A DNA stretch of 64,000 nt from contig NZ_JAHKRN010000008.1 of assembly GCF_019396385.1 (NCBI RefSeq), forward strand, positions 181,302 through 245,301, written 5' to 3'. Below the pieces are notes generated by a model that was given only the letters and a program-made list of their open reading frames with translations, was not told where the DNA came from and searched no databases. Each line of letters begins with the position of its first letter. Position 1 is the stretch's first letter. Source of the DNA: Nonomuraea harbinensis (GTDB lineage Bacteria > Actinomycetota > Actinomycetes > Streptosporangiales > Streptosporangiaceae). This document shows positions 44,698 through 53,292 of the stretch, one piece after another. The position numbers and the translations under genes were made by a program.

Positions 44698-45828
44698 CTA
44701 CATCGTAAAGGCGCCCGGCCGGCGCAACGTGGCGAAGAACTCCCGCACGTCGGCCACGAACGCGTCCGGCCGCTCCAGGGCGGCGAAGGTGCCGCCGCGG
44801 TCGTGCTCGACCCAGCCGACGATGGCGTTGTCGCGCTCGGCGAAGCGGCGGATCGGCCGCAGGATGTCCTTCGGGAAGACGGAGACGGAGGTCGGCACGG
44901 TGGCCGGCTTGAGCTCCCACTCCACGGAGGTGTCCTGGTCGGTGTCGGGCGTCTCGACGAACGAGCGGGCCGCCGAGCCGGCGGTGTTGGTCAGCCAGTA
45001 GAGCGTCGTGGTGGTGAGCAGGTGGTCGGGGTCGATCCCGCCGTCGCTCCACTCGTGGTAGACGCCGGCGAACCAGGCGAGCAGGGCGACGGGGGAGTCG
45101 GCCATGCCGTAGGCGAAGGTCTGCGGCCTGGCCGACTGGATGAGCTTGTAACCGTACTGCTCGCTCATATAGCGGTCGCGGAAGGCGAGCCGCTCCCGCT
45201 CGGCGGCGGTGAGGTCGTCCAGCTCGCCGGGAGCGCCGATCGGGAAGCAGATGATGCCGTTGCCGTGCATGCCGACGACCCGTTCGGGGGCCAGGACGCC
45301 GGTCTCGCGGGAGATCCAGGTGCCCCAGTCGCCGCCCTGGACGCCGAAGCGCTCGTAGCCGAGGCGGGTCATGAGCTCCAGCCAGGCGCGGGCGACGCGG
45401 GTGGAGCCCCAGCCCAGCTCGGCGGTGGGCCCGGATAGGCCGTAGCCGGGCAGGGACGGGATGACGAGGTGGAAGTCGCGGCTGAGCGGCTCGATGACGT
45501 CGAGGTACTCGAACGGTGAGCTGGGCCAGCCGTGGGTGACGAGCAGCGGGAGCGCATCGGGGTCGGCGCTTCGCACGTGGAGGAAGTGGATCCGCTGGCC
45601 GTCGATCTCGGTGACGAACTGGTCGTGGCGGTTGAGCTCCGCGCAGGCGGCCGCCCAGTCGTGGTGGCGCCAGCGGGTGACGAGGTCCTTCAGGTGGGCG
45701 AGCGGGACGCCGAGGCGCCAGCCCTGCCCGGGCACCTCGTCGGGCCAGCGCACCCGGTCGAGGCGGGCGTGCAGGTCGTCGAGGTCGGCCTGCGGGGTTT
45801 CCAGACGGTACGGGCGGATGTCGGTCAA
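44698..45828 (-). CDS. Epoxide-hydrolase-family protein lacking the catalytic His
   Basis: A 376-residue alpha/beta hydrolase with an N-terminal EHN domain (IRPYRLETPQADLDDLHARL). Features: oxyanion HGWPSSPFEY, nucleophile Asp in QGGDWGTWIS, Tyr residues in the cap. At the third triad position active members have R-G-G-H-F-A-A; here it is DRGGTFAALERPDAF, Thr in place of His, although EHD lies 5 residues before. Hydrolysis of the ester intermediate would be impaired if no other His substitutes. The TTG at 45828 is chosen because TGGAGG lies 7 bases upstream; TTG 45846 is an alternative. Confidence 0.88.
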   Translation of the reverse strand: MTDIRPYRLETPQADLDDLHARLDRVRWPDEVPGQGWRLGVPLAHLKDLVTRWRHHDWAAACAELNRHDQFVTEIDGQRIHFLHVRSADPDALPLLVTHGWPSSPFEYLDVIEPLSRDFHLVIPSLPGYGLSGPTAELGWGSTRVARAWLELMTRLGYERFGVQGGDWGTWISRETGVLAPERVVGMHGNGIICFPIGAPGELDDLTAAERERLAFRDRYMSEQYGYKLIQSARPQTFAYGMADSPVALLAWFAGVYHEWSDGGIDPDHLLTTTTLYWLTNTAGSAARSFVETPDTDQDTSVEWELKPATVPTSVSVFPKDILRPIRRFAERDNAIVGWVEHDRGGTFAALERPDAFVADVREFFATLRRPGAFTM

Positions 45829-45859
45829 GCGTGAGCCTCCAGTCAATTCAGTACGCTGT

Positions 45860-45876
45860 ACCGTACACCATACGGT
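45860..45876. promoter_or_regulatory. Inverted repeat in the epoxide-hydrolase/YigZ divergent promoter
   Basis: ACCGTA-CACCA-TACGGT is a perfect 6-base inverted repeat with 5-base spacer, midway in the 84-base gap. A leftward TTGAAC overlaps its right end. Probable operator for an unlinked regulator. Confidence 0.45.
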
Positions 45877-45912
45877 TCAAGAGTGGCAACCGCGGGCCCT
45901 AGCCTGGGAGGC

Positions 45913-46527
45913 GTGTCCTCGTACCTCACCCTGAAAAGCCCCATCGAGCACGAGACCGAGGCCAGGCGCTCGCGCTTCATCTGCGCGATCGCCCCGGCCG
46001 GGACGACGGCGCGGGCGGCGGAGTTCATCGCCGAGCGGCGGCGGCTGCATCCGTCGGCCACCCACAACTGCACGGCGTACGTGGTCGGGCAGGAGCGCAA
46101 GGGCGACGACGACGGCGAGCCCGGCGGCACGGCCGGCACGCCGATGGTGCAGGCGCTGGTGGGACGCGGGTTCGACCGCGTGGTCGCGGTGGTCACGCGC
46201 TATTTCGGCGGCACGCTGCTCGGCGCGGGCGGGCTGGTGCGCGCGTACGGGTCGGCGGTGACCGAGACGCTCGACCGGGCCGAGCCGGTGCGGATGGTGC
46301 CGGCCAGGCTGATGCTGGTGTCGGTGGCGCACGACCAGGCGGGCCGGGTGGAGAACGACCTGCGGGCCTCACGTCATCCGGTGCGCGAGGTGACCTACGG
46401 GCAGGCGGTGGAGTTCGCGGTGGCCGTGGGCGAGGACGAGGTGGCGGGGTTCACCGACTGGCTGGCGACGCTGACGGCGGGGCGGGCGCGCGTGACGCCC
46501 GGCGAGCCGGTGCACCTGCCGGGCTGA
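45913..46527 (+). CDS. YigZ/IMPACT family protein
   Basis: A 204-residue protein of the UPF0029 (IMPACT) family. The N-terminal domain shows RRSRFICAIAP, HNCTAYVVGQ, DDDGEPGGTAGTPMVQAL and VVTRYFGGTLLGAGGLVRAY; the C-terminal DUF1949 domain follows. Eukaryotic IMPACT regulates translation through GCN2; bacterial function is not defined. GTG 45913 is 8 bases after a TAGCCT hexamer, suggesting a leaderless message. Converges on the isochorismate synthase gene. Confidence 0.93.
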   Translation: MSSYLTLKSPIEHETEARRSRFICAIAPAGTTARAAEFIAERRRLHPSATHNCTAYVVGQERKGDDDGEPGGTAGTPMVQALVGRGFDRVVAVVTRYFGGTLLGAGGLVRAYGSAVTETLDRAEPVRMVPARLMLVSVAHDQAGRVENDLRASRHPVREVTYGQAVEFAVAVGEDEVAGFTDWLATLTAGRARVTPGEPVHLPG

Positions 46528-46536
46528 GCGGCCCGG

Positions 46537-47775
46537 TCAGCCTTCGAGGGCGTACTGCATGACGCGGAACTTGGCCTGGGCCTCGGCCAGCTCGGCCGCC
46601 GGGTCGGAGTCGCCCATGATGCCGCCGCCGGCGAACAGGCGGGCGCGGCGGCCCTCGACGATGCCGGAGCGCAGCGCGATGCCCCACTCGCCGTCGCCGT
46701 GGGCGTCGATCCAGCCGACAGGGCCCGCGTAACCGGCCCGGTCCATGCCCTCCAGCTCGCGGATGACCTCGATGGCCGTGGCGGTCGGGGTGCCGCCGAC
46801 GGCCGCCGTCGGGTGCATGGCGGCCACCACGTCCAGCACGGAGGCGCCGTCGGCCAGCCTGCCCGTCACGTGGCTGGCCAGGTGTTGCACGTTGGGCAGC
46901 ACGAGCAGCTCCGGCTCGTCGGGCGTGCGCAGCGAGGAGCAGAGCGGAGCGAGCGCCTGGCGGACCGAGGAGATCGCGCATTCGTGCTCGTGGCGGTCCT
47001 TGGTGGAGGCGAGCAGCGCCTCGCCGCGGGCCAGGTCGTCGGCCGGGCCGGTGCCGCGCGGCGTGGTGCCGGCCAGCACCAGGGACTCGATCTCCTGGCC
47101 GGTGCGCCGGATCAGCAGCTCGGGGGTGGCGCCGACCAGCCCGGCCACCGAGAACGCGTAGCACTCGGGGTAGCGGCGGGCCAGGCGCAGCAGCAGGAGC
47201 CGGATGTCGATCGGCTGCTCGGCGGTGGCCAGCAGGTCGCGGGCGAGCACGACCTTCTCCAGCTCGCCCTGGCGGATGCGGCGGGCGGCGCGGGCCACCA
47301 CGTGCTCCCACTCGGGGGCGGTGAGGCTGCCGTCGCCGTAGCTGATGCGGCCCGGGTCGGCGAGCGGGGTGAACGTCTCCAGGTGCTGGTCGCCGATCGT
47401 GGTCAGCCAGGCCCGCCCGTCCTTGCGGGCCAGCACCGCCTGGGGGACGACCAGGGTGGAGCCGGGGGAGTTCTCGTCGAAGGTGAAGGTGCCGAACGCG
47501 ACCGGGCCGCTGCCGGGGGAGCGCACCGAGTCGTCGACGAGCGCGCCGTCGAAGACGGTCGCCAGCCACTCGCGCGCCCAGGCGAACCGGCCGGGACCCG
47601 GTGGGACGTCGGCGCGCGCCGCCTCACCCCAGCCGACGAGCCCTTCGCCGTGCCTGATCCACGCGTAGGGCGCCGTCATGGGCAGGCTGACGATCAGGTT
47701 ACCGGGGTCGCGTACAGGGGTCGTGCGAACCGGTAGCGGGCGGGTTGTTCCGAGCGCGACACTCACTTGAGACAC
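46537..47775 (-). CDS. menF: Isochorismate synthase
   Basis: Converts chorismate to isochorismate. The 412-residue MenF/EntC-type enzyme has the general base Lys in LEKVVLARD, SLVLAGTTPRGT, HECAISSVRQAL, AVGGTPTATAIEVIRELEG and EWGIALRSG with metal Glu. With menC, menD and menE in this window, a menaquinone role is most likely rather than siderophore synthesis. GTG 47775 is used; an in-frame GTG at 47766 is an alternative; both are close to an AT-containing stretch that may be a leaderless promoter. Confidence 0.92.
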   Translation of the reverse strand: MSQVSVALGTTRPLPVRTTPVRDPGNLIVSLPMTAPYAWIRHGEGLVGWGEAARADVPPGPGRFAWAREWLATVFDGALVDDSVRSPGSGPVAFGTFTFDENSPGSTLVVPQAVLARKDGRAWLTTIGDQHLETFTPLADPGRISYGDGSLTAPEWEHVVARAARRIRQGELEKVVLARDLLATAEQPIDIRLLLLRLARRYPECYAFSVAGLVGATPELLIRRTGQEIESLVLAGTTPRGTGPADDLARGEALLASTKDRHEHECAISSVRQALAPLCSSLRTPDEPELLVLPNVQHLASHVTGRLADGASVLDVVAAMHPTAAVGGTPTATAIEVIRELEGMDRAGYAGPVGWIDAHGDGEWGIALRSGIVEGRRARLFAGGGIMGDSDPAAELAEAQAKFRVMQYALEG

Positions 47776-47926
47776 TCTATGCGGGAACTGAACGTGTTCG
47801 ACTTGGACCCCCGTGAACGGCCGGTTACGGTCCCTTCGTCAAGCGCCGATAGCGAGTTGGTCCTGACATGGCAGGCGTGACCCCCAGGTGATGGACGCGT
47901 GGTGATCATCTGCCTACCGTGAGTGC

Positions 47927-48754
47927 ATGATCATCAAGGTGGTGCCGGTGCTGGCGGTGGCGGGGGTGCTGGCGGCGTCGGGTGTGGCTCGTGCGACGAC
48001 GCCCGGGGAGCCCGTGCCGCGGGTGATGGCGGCGCTCGGCGACTCGATCTCGTCCGGTTACAACAGTTGCGGGTTCTTCATCTCATGCCGGTCCCGGTCC
48101 TGGTCGTCCGGCCGGAACGCCGCCGTGGACAGCCACTACGGGCGGCTGGCGGCGCTCGGCCCGGGTCTCGCGCCGAAGAACTACGCGGTGCCCGGCTCCA
48201 CCAGCGCCGACCTGCTCGGGCAGGTGCGCAAGGCGGTGGCGGCGCGGGCCGACTACGTGACCGTGCTGATCGGGGCGCAGGACGCGTGCACCGCCTCGGA
48301 GCGGCAGATGACGCCGGTGTCGGTCTACCGTCAGCGGCTGGAGCAGGCGCTCAACGAGCTGCGGGCGGGCGTGCCGGGGGTGCGGGTGCTGGTCGCGAGC
48401 ATCCCCGACGTGCACCGGCTGTGGCGGGTGGCCAAGGACCAGGCCGTGGCGCGCGGGGTGTGGCGGGTCGGGCGGATCTGCCCGTCGATGCTGGCCAGGC
48501 CCACCTCCACCGCGAAGGCCGACGTGCTGCGGCGGACCCACGTGCGCGAACGGGTCATCGACTACAACCGGGAGGCCGCCGAGGTGTGCGCCGCGCGCCT
48601 GTGGTGCCGCACCGACCGGGGCGCTGTGTTCTCCTACCCGTTCACGCTCAAGCAGGTGAGCCGGTGGGACTACTTCCACCCCAACGTGGCCGGTCAGAAG
48701 GTGCTGGCCGAGCTCACCTTCGGCAACGGCTTCACCTGGGCCGACCCCCGGTAA
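47927..48754 (+). CDS. Secreted SGNH-hydrolase-like protein with altered block III
   Basis: A 275-residue secreted protein with a signal peptide (IKVVPVLAVAGVLAASGVA, cleavage near ARAT). SGNH blocks: ALGDSISSGYN with catalytic Ser, VPGSTSADL with Gly, and DYFHPNVAGQ with Asp-x-x-His near the end. Block III should be G-x-N-D but reads GAQDACT, so the oxyanion Asn is Gln. Six Cys suggest disulfides. A TACCGT hexamer lies 7 bases before the ATG. Possibly a lipase or an esterase of cell-wall polymers; catalysis may be weakened. Confidence 0.85.
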   Translation: MIIKVVPVLAVAGVLAASGVARATTPGEPVPRVMAALGDSISSGYNSCGFFISCRSRSWSSGRNAAVDSHYGRLAALGPGLAPKNYAVPGSTSADLLGQVRKAVAARADYVTVLIGAQDACTASERQMTPVSVYRQRLEQALNELRAGVPGVRVLVASIPDVHRLWRVAKDQAVARGVWRVGRICPSMLARPTSTAKADVLRRTHVRERVIDYNREAAEVCAARLWCRTDRGAVFSYPFTLKQVSRWDYFHPNVAGQKVLAELTFGNGFTWADPR

Positions 48755-48762
48755 CGGCCCCC

Positions 48763-49479
48763 TCAGCGACACTGGGCGAGCATCGCCTTCTTGTCGGCGC
48801 GGGTGACGGGCACGGCGTACTTGACGGCCACCTGGGCGAAGCGCGTCACGTACGCGCAGCGCACGCGGCGCTGCGGCGGCAGCCAGCTCGCCGGTCCTGA
48901 GGCGTCCTTCTGCTCGTTGGCGGCGCCCTTGACCGGCAGCAGGTTGAGCGGGTCGTTGGCGAAGTCGACGCGCTTGCCCCCGGCCCACCGTGAGGCGCCC
49001 ATCCGCCAGGCGTAGGCGAGCGGCACCACGTGGTCGACCTGGACAGCGCCCGCGTCCCTCTTGGACCAGCCGATGCGCTGGCCGGTGTACGGGTCGTCCA
49101 GGTCCATGGCGATCACCTCGCAGGTGGACCCCTCGCGGTAGCGGACGTTGCGGCCGTCGCGGGCCAGCAGGTCGTCGCGGGTGCGGCAGCCGTTGCGCGC
49201 GTAGGGCACGCCGGTGGCGGTGTCGGCCCAGTTCTCGCCGTAGCGTCCGCGGTGGTAGCCGGTGCTGGGGCCGCGGCCCTTGACCTTGAGCCTGGCGATG
49301 ATGGCGCGGGCGCGGTCCTTGTCCTGGTGGGAGGTGATGGGCGCGAGGCCGGGTAGAGTTCCGCTGGTGTTGCCGAGCGGGCTGGCCGCGGTGGCGGCGG
49401 TCGTGGTGTCCGTGCCGTTGGCGAGGGCGACGACGATGACCGCTCCGGCGAAGATGGCGACGGCGTCCTTGAGACTCAA
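48763..49479 (-). CDS. Secreted HNH nuclease (GmrSD C-terminal/DUF1524-like)
   Basis: A 238-residue extracellular or membrane-anchored nuclease. Start TTG 49479 with GGAG at 6 bases gives a hydrophobic signal segment (DAVAIFAGAVIVVALANG). The nuclease core has QVDHVVPLAYAWRMGAS, the Asn in DFANDPLNLLPVKGAANEQK and WLPPQRRVRCAY, the DUF1524 HNH pattern. Four Cys could form disulfides. Such proteins are usual in actinomycetes as nutrient-scavenging or competition nucleases. Divergent from the fluoride channel genes. Confidence 0.88.
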   Translation of the reverse strand: MSLKDAVAIFAGAVIVVALANGTDTTTAATAASPLGNTSGTLPGLAPITSHQDKDRARAIIARLKVKGRGPSTGYHRGRYGENWADTATGVPYARNGCRTRDDLLARDGRNVRYREGSTCEVIAMDLDDPYTGQRIGWSKRDAGAVQVDHVVPLAYAWRMGASRWAGGKRVDFANDPLNLLPVKGAANEQKDASGPASWLPPQRRVRCAYVTRFAQVAVKYAVPVTRADKKAMLAQCR

Positions 49480-49545
49480 ACAGGGCTCCGTGGTGCTGCG
49501 TCGGACTTCTCTGGAGAGGTTCCCACGCCGGCGCGTTCCGACACG

Positions 49546-49950
49546 GTGAGGAGTGTGAGGCTGTTGGGCAAGGAGTATGTCGCTGCGATCGCGGCGGGCG
49601 GCGCGACCGGGGCGCTGGCGCGCCTCGCCGTCGAAGAGCTGCTGCCCGCGGCGCCGGGCGGGTTCCCGTGGGCGACGTTCGGAGTGAACGCGGCCGGGTG
49701 CGCGCTGATCGGGGTGCTCATGGTGGTGGTCTCGGAGGGGCGGGTCTCGCATCGGCTGGCGCGGCCGTTCCTCGGGACCGGGGTGCTGGGCGGGTTCACC
49801 ACGTTCTCCACGTACGCGGTGCAGGCGCACGGCCTGCTGGCGGCCGGGACGACCGCGGTGGCGGCGGCCTATCTGGCGGGGACGATGGTGGCCGCCGTGG
49901 CGGCGACCTGGGCGGGCATGAGGATCACGCGGGCGCTGGTGCGGCGATGA
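49546..49950 (+). CDS. crcB: Fluoride channel subunit CrcB (1)
   Basis: A 134-residue Fluc/CrcB membrane protein with four helices. The signature GGFTTFSTYA and GVNAAGC pore motifs are present. Exports fluoride. GTG 49546 (GTG 49555 also in frame). Overlaps the second crcB by four bases (ATGA); two unlike subunits make a heterodimeric channel in Gram-positive bacteria. I see no fluoride riboswitch in the 66 bases upstream. Confidence 0.93.
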   Translation: MRSVRLLGKEYVAAIAAGGATGALARLAVEELLPAAPGGFPWATFGVNAAGCALIGVLMVVVSEGRVSHRLARPFLGTGVLGGFTTFSTYAVQAHGLLAAGTTAVAAAYLAGTMVAAVAATWAGMRITRALVRR

Positions 49951-50306
49951 CGGCTCTGCTGGTGGTGCTGGGCGCCGCCGTGGGCGCGCCGCTGCGCTAC
50001 GCGGTCGATCAGGCGGTACGGGCGAGGCAGGGCTCGATGTTCCCCTGGGGAACCTTGCTGGTCAACGTCGCCGGGTCGGCGCTGCTGGGGTTCCTGGCGG
50101 CGCTGCCGGTGGGTCCCGGCTGGACGGCGCTGCTGGGCACCGGGTTCTGCGGGGCGCTGACCACGTACTCGACGCTGGGCTACGAGACCGTGCGGCTGGC
50201 CGAGCGGGGTGCGGGGCGGCACGCGGTGGCCAACGCGGTGGTAAGCGTGGCCCTGGGGCTGGCGGCGGCGGCGGGCGGCGTGCTGCTCGCCCGCACCCTG
50301 GGCTGA
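49947..50306 (+). CDS. crcB: Fluoride channel subunit CrcB (2)
   Basis: A 119-residue partner of the preceding CrcB with TLLVNVAGSALLGF and GALTTYSTLGYETV. The two subunits usually insert in opposite orientations. ATG start is within the stop of the first subunit. Converges on the CHAT gene (17 bases between stops). Confidence 0.93.
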   Translation: MTALLVVLGAAVGAPLRYAVDQAVRARQGSMFPWGTLLVNVAGSALLGFLAALPVGPGWTALLGTGFCGALTTYSTLGYETVRLAERGAGRHAVANAVVSVALGLAAAAGGVLLARTLG

Positions 50307-50323
50307 GCGGCGCGCCGGGCGGG

Positions 50324-53185
50324 TCAGCAGGCGCCGAGGGCGACGAAGGACCAGCCGGTGGCGGTGGCGACCGGGTCGGTGGCCGCCGCGCGGCGGGCCT
50401 CGCACAGCGCGGCCGGCAGGCAGGCGCCCCGCGAGAGCCGGCGGTGCAGCTCCACCATGAGCGGCACCGCGGCGTTGTCGTTGACCAGGACCACGCTGGC
50501 GACGATGCCGGTCGTGCCGAGCTGGATGAGGGAGCTGGCCAGGCCGAGCAGCTCGTCGGCGCCGGTGGGCGCGGTCAGCCCGGAGTCGCAGCTCGACAGC
50601 ACCACCTGGCGGGGCGCGCGCCGCAGCCGCTCCAGGTCGTAGACGGTCAGCGGCCCGTCGTCCACCCTCAGGGCGGAGAAGAGCGGGCTGTCGGCGCGGA
50701 AGGTGCCGTGCGCGGCCACGTGGGCCAGCCGGGCGCCGTCCATCGCGCGCAGGATCCCGGCCACCGTGGCCGTCCCGTCGCCGAGCACGACCCGGCCGGG
50801 GTACTCGGGGGCGATGTGGCGTATCTCGGCGCCGTCGGAGCGCAGGCCGGGACCGCGTACCAGCACCACCCGGCCGCCGGAGGGCGAGCCGGCGCGGCGG
50901 GCGCGCAGCCAGGTGCCCGCCGAGGGGGCGACGCTCACCGTCCGCTCGCGCAGGGCCGGCAGCAGGGCCCAGGGCACCGCGTGCAGCCGGCCCGGCGGGA
51001 CGATCACCACCTCGCCGTCGCCGAGGTGGTGCGCGGCGTCGCCGAGCAGCGCCTCCTGCAGCGCGCGGCCGCTCTTCTCCACCTGGGCGAGCAGGGCGGC
51101 CGGGCTGAGCGTGGATCGGCCGTGCGCCAGCCTGGACAGGCCGAAGCGGGCGAGGTCGATGTGGCGCGCGGCCTCCTCGGTGTCCCCCGCGGGGAAGCGG
51201 CGCACCGTGCCGGAGCCGCAGACCAGCACGTGCAGCCGGCCGTCCACGTCGACCAGCTCCAGCAGACGGTCCGCGCCCAGCTCGGCGAGCAACGCCGGCA
51301 CGTCGCAGCCGGTCGTGGCGTCCGCGTCCTGGCCGGGGGCGTGCAGGGCGCGGGAGCGCGCGGCGCGCTCCAGCCGCAGCTGCTCGGCCGCGAGGTGCGC
51401 GGTGGGCAGCCCTTGGGCGCGGGCCTGCGCCAGCCGGTCGGTGACGGCGCGGATCGCGGCCAGGTCGGCCTGCAGGCGCTCGTCGTCGGGCGGTCGTACG
51501 GAGGGGACGGCGAGCGCGGTGGCCCGCCAGCGTTCGCTCCAGGCCAGCAGCAGGCGGGGACGGTCCAGCCGCAGGGCGTGGCGCTGGCCGAGCGCGGCCA
51601 GCTCGGCGCCGTGGGCGCTGGCCTGGGCGCGCAGCTCGCTGGAGCCGAGCGTGGCCCGGTGCTGGTCGAGCACGTCCAGGCCGCGCCTGCAGGCCCGCAT
51701 CAGCCGGGCCGGGTCGTGCTCGGCTTCGGCGCGCAGCGCCTCGGCCAGCCAGGCCACGGCCCGCGACAGCGCCGGGCCGTGGCGGCGCCCGCGCGCGGCG
51801 GCGGCCAGATGCGTGCGCGCCACGGCGGTGCGCCCTAACGCGAGCGCCAGCCGCCCGGCGATCAGATGAGCCAGCGGCACATCGGGCGAGGACAACGCGG
51901 CCAGCTCACGAGCGCACCGCGCGGCCTCCCGCAACAACTCCACCCCGTCCCCCCCGCCTCCGCGTCGCGGGTCTGTGACGGCTGGGCGGTGATCGGTCGC
52001 GCGGTGCGTGTCCGCGCCCGCTGGCCCGTGATCTGCCGTGCGGTGCGGGTCCGCGCCGGCCGCGCGTTGCAGCTCTGTGCCAGCTACGCGTTGCGGGTTC
52101 GTGCGGGCTCCGCGTCGCGGCTCCGCGTCGGCCGCGTGGTGCCGCTCCGTACTGGCGGCTGACCGTCGGGGGTCGGCGGTGGGGGGTGTCGCGGCGACCT
52201 GGGCGCGTAGTTTGACCAGGCGGGCGTGTGCGCGCCACCAGCGGCGGCGCTGGTGGTAGAAGAGGTCCGCGGCGCGGGTGGCGTGGCGCAGCGCGGCGTC
52301 GCTCTGTCCGGCGGCCAGCGCGCAACCCGCGGCGGCCAGCTCCAGTTCGGCCTTCTTGGTGGCCTGGCCGTGGCTGCGTTCGAGCTGGTCCAGCGCGGTG
52401 TGCGCCTCGTCCAGCGCGTCCCGGGGCAGGCCGGCGGCGAGCAGGGCAGCGCAGCGCTGGACGGACAGCGTGGGGTCGGGGAGCCCGAGCTTGCCGAACC
52501 GTTCGGCGGCCTGGTCGAAGCAGTGGAGCGCGGCGGGCAGGTCGCCGATGCGCAGCGCGAGCACGCCGCGGTGCACGATCGCGTCGGCCGACTCCAGCTC
52601 CTGGCCGGTCGCGTTGAACAGCTCCTCCGCCCTGCTCAGGTCGGTGGCGGCCCTGCTCAGGCCGCCGAGCGCGAGGTCGCAGGTGGCGCGCTCGGTGCGG
52701 GCCCGCGCCTCCCAGATCGGGTCGCCCGCCGCCCGCAGCGCGGTGACGGCGCTGTTCAGGTCGGCCAGGGCGTCGCGGTGGTGGCCCAGGGTGGCCAGCA
52801 CGCCGCCCCGGCGCAGCAGGATGCGCCCGCGCAGATGGCCGGTGGACTGGCGGACGGCCGCGTTGAGGGTGTTGCGCGCGGCGGTCGTACGGCCCGCGAA
52901 GGCGAGCGCGACGCCCAGCGTCGCCCGCACGTCGGCCTCCCGCTCGGCCGACCCGGACCGGCGGGCCAGCCGGCGGGCCGTCTCCAGCTCCCGCACCGCC
53001 GCCTCGATGTCGCCGAACTCGCGCAGCACGATCCCGACGGCCTGGCGGGCGAAGGACGCCTCCAGCGGCGGCGGCCCGGTGGCGAGCAGGTCACGGGCCT
53101 TGCCGAGAGCCTCGTGCGGGCGCGACAGGGCCAGCGGCGGCAGACCGGCCGCGTCCGTTCGGGGGAGTTCGGAATCCGCCGGCAT
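50324..53185 (-). CDS. TPR-CHAT caspase-like protease
   Basis: A 953-residue cytosolic protein. Residues about 15-345 are TPR helices (RRLARRSGSAEREADV, ALHCFDQAAERFGKLGL), then an Arg/Ala/Asp/His-rich linker of about 75 residues built from 8-10-residue repeats (see 51955-52180), more helices, and the C-terminal CHAT peptidase with catalytic His in HVAAHGTF (near 825) and Cys in LSSCDSG (near 865). The dyad is intact. Related TPR-CHAT proteins are executioners in bacterial immune systems. ATG 53185 starts a normal MPADSELP end. Divergent from the subtilase gene (107 bases), part of a proteolytic module. Confidence 0.93.
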   Translation of the reverse strand: MPADSELPRTDAAGLPPLALSRPHEALGKARDLLATGPPPLEASFARQAVGIVLREFGDIEAAVRELETARRLARRSGSAEREADVRATLGVALAFAGRTTAARNTLNAAVRQSTGHLRGRILLRRGGVLATLGHHRDALADLNSAVTALRAAGDPIWEARARTERATCDLALGGLSRAATDLSRAEELFNATGQELESADAIVHRGVLALRIGDLPAALHCFDQAAERFGKLGLPDPTLSVQRCAALLAAGLPRDALDEAHTALDQLERSHGQATKKAELELAAAGCALAAGQSDAALRHATRAADLFYHQRRRWWRAHARLVKLRAQVAATPPTADPRRSAASTERHHAADAEPRRGARTNPQRVAGTELQRAAGADPHRTADHGPAGADTHRATDHRPAVTDPRRGGGGDGVELLREAARCARELAALSSPDVPLAHLIAGRLALALGRTAVARTHLAAAARGRRHGPALSRAVAWLAEALRAEAEHDPARLMRACRRGLDVLDQHRATLGSSELRAQASAHGAELAALGQRHALRLDRPRLLLAWSERWRATALAVPSVRPPDDERLQADLAAIRAVTDRLAQARAQGLPTAHLAAEQLRLERAARSRALHAPGQDADATTGCDVPALLAELGADRLLELVDVDGRLHVLVCGSGTVRRFPAGDTEEAARHIDLARFGLSRLAHGRSTLSPAALLAQVEKSGRALQEALLGDAAHHLGDGEVVIVPPGRLHAVPWALLPALRERTVSVAPSAGTWLRARRAGSPSGGRVVLVRGPGLRSDGAEIRHIAPEYPGRVVLGDGTATVAGILRAMDGARLAHVAAHGTFRADSPLFSALRVDDGPLTVYDLERLRRAPRQVVLSSCDSGLTAPTGADELLGLASSLIQLGTTGIVASVVLVNDNAAVPLMVELHRRLSRGACLPAALCEARRAAATDPVATATGWSFVALGAC
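51955..52180 (-). repeat. Degenerate micro-repeats in the CHAT-protein linker
   Basis: The linker is made of repeated 8-10-residue units such as DPRRSAAS, AEPRRGAR, NPQRVAG, ELQRAAG, DPHRTADH and DTHRATDH. DNA-level similarity is only moderate, so the units are old or under protein-level selection. Probably a flexible hinge between the TPR sensor and the effector half. Confidence 0.6.
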
Positions 53186-53292
53186 TCTTCGACTCTGGAG
53201 GATCACGTGTATCACCCGCAAGCCCGCGCCGATATAGGAGGGGGAAACCGACCGCCAGAGCCACCTATGCGACGCCTGGGGAGAGGCCATAC

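Noticed and set aside
49480..49545. Possible fluoride riboswitch before crcB
   Set aside because: The gap is 66 bases and lacks the conserved crcB-motif loop sequences.
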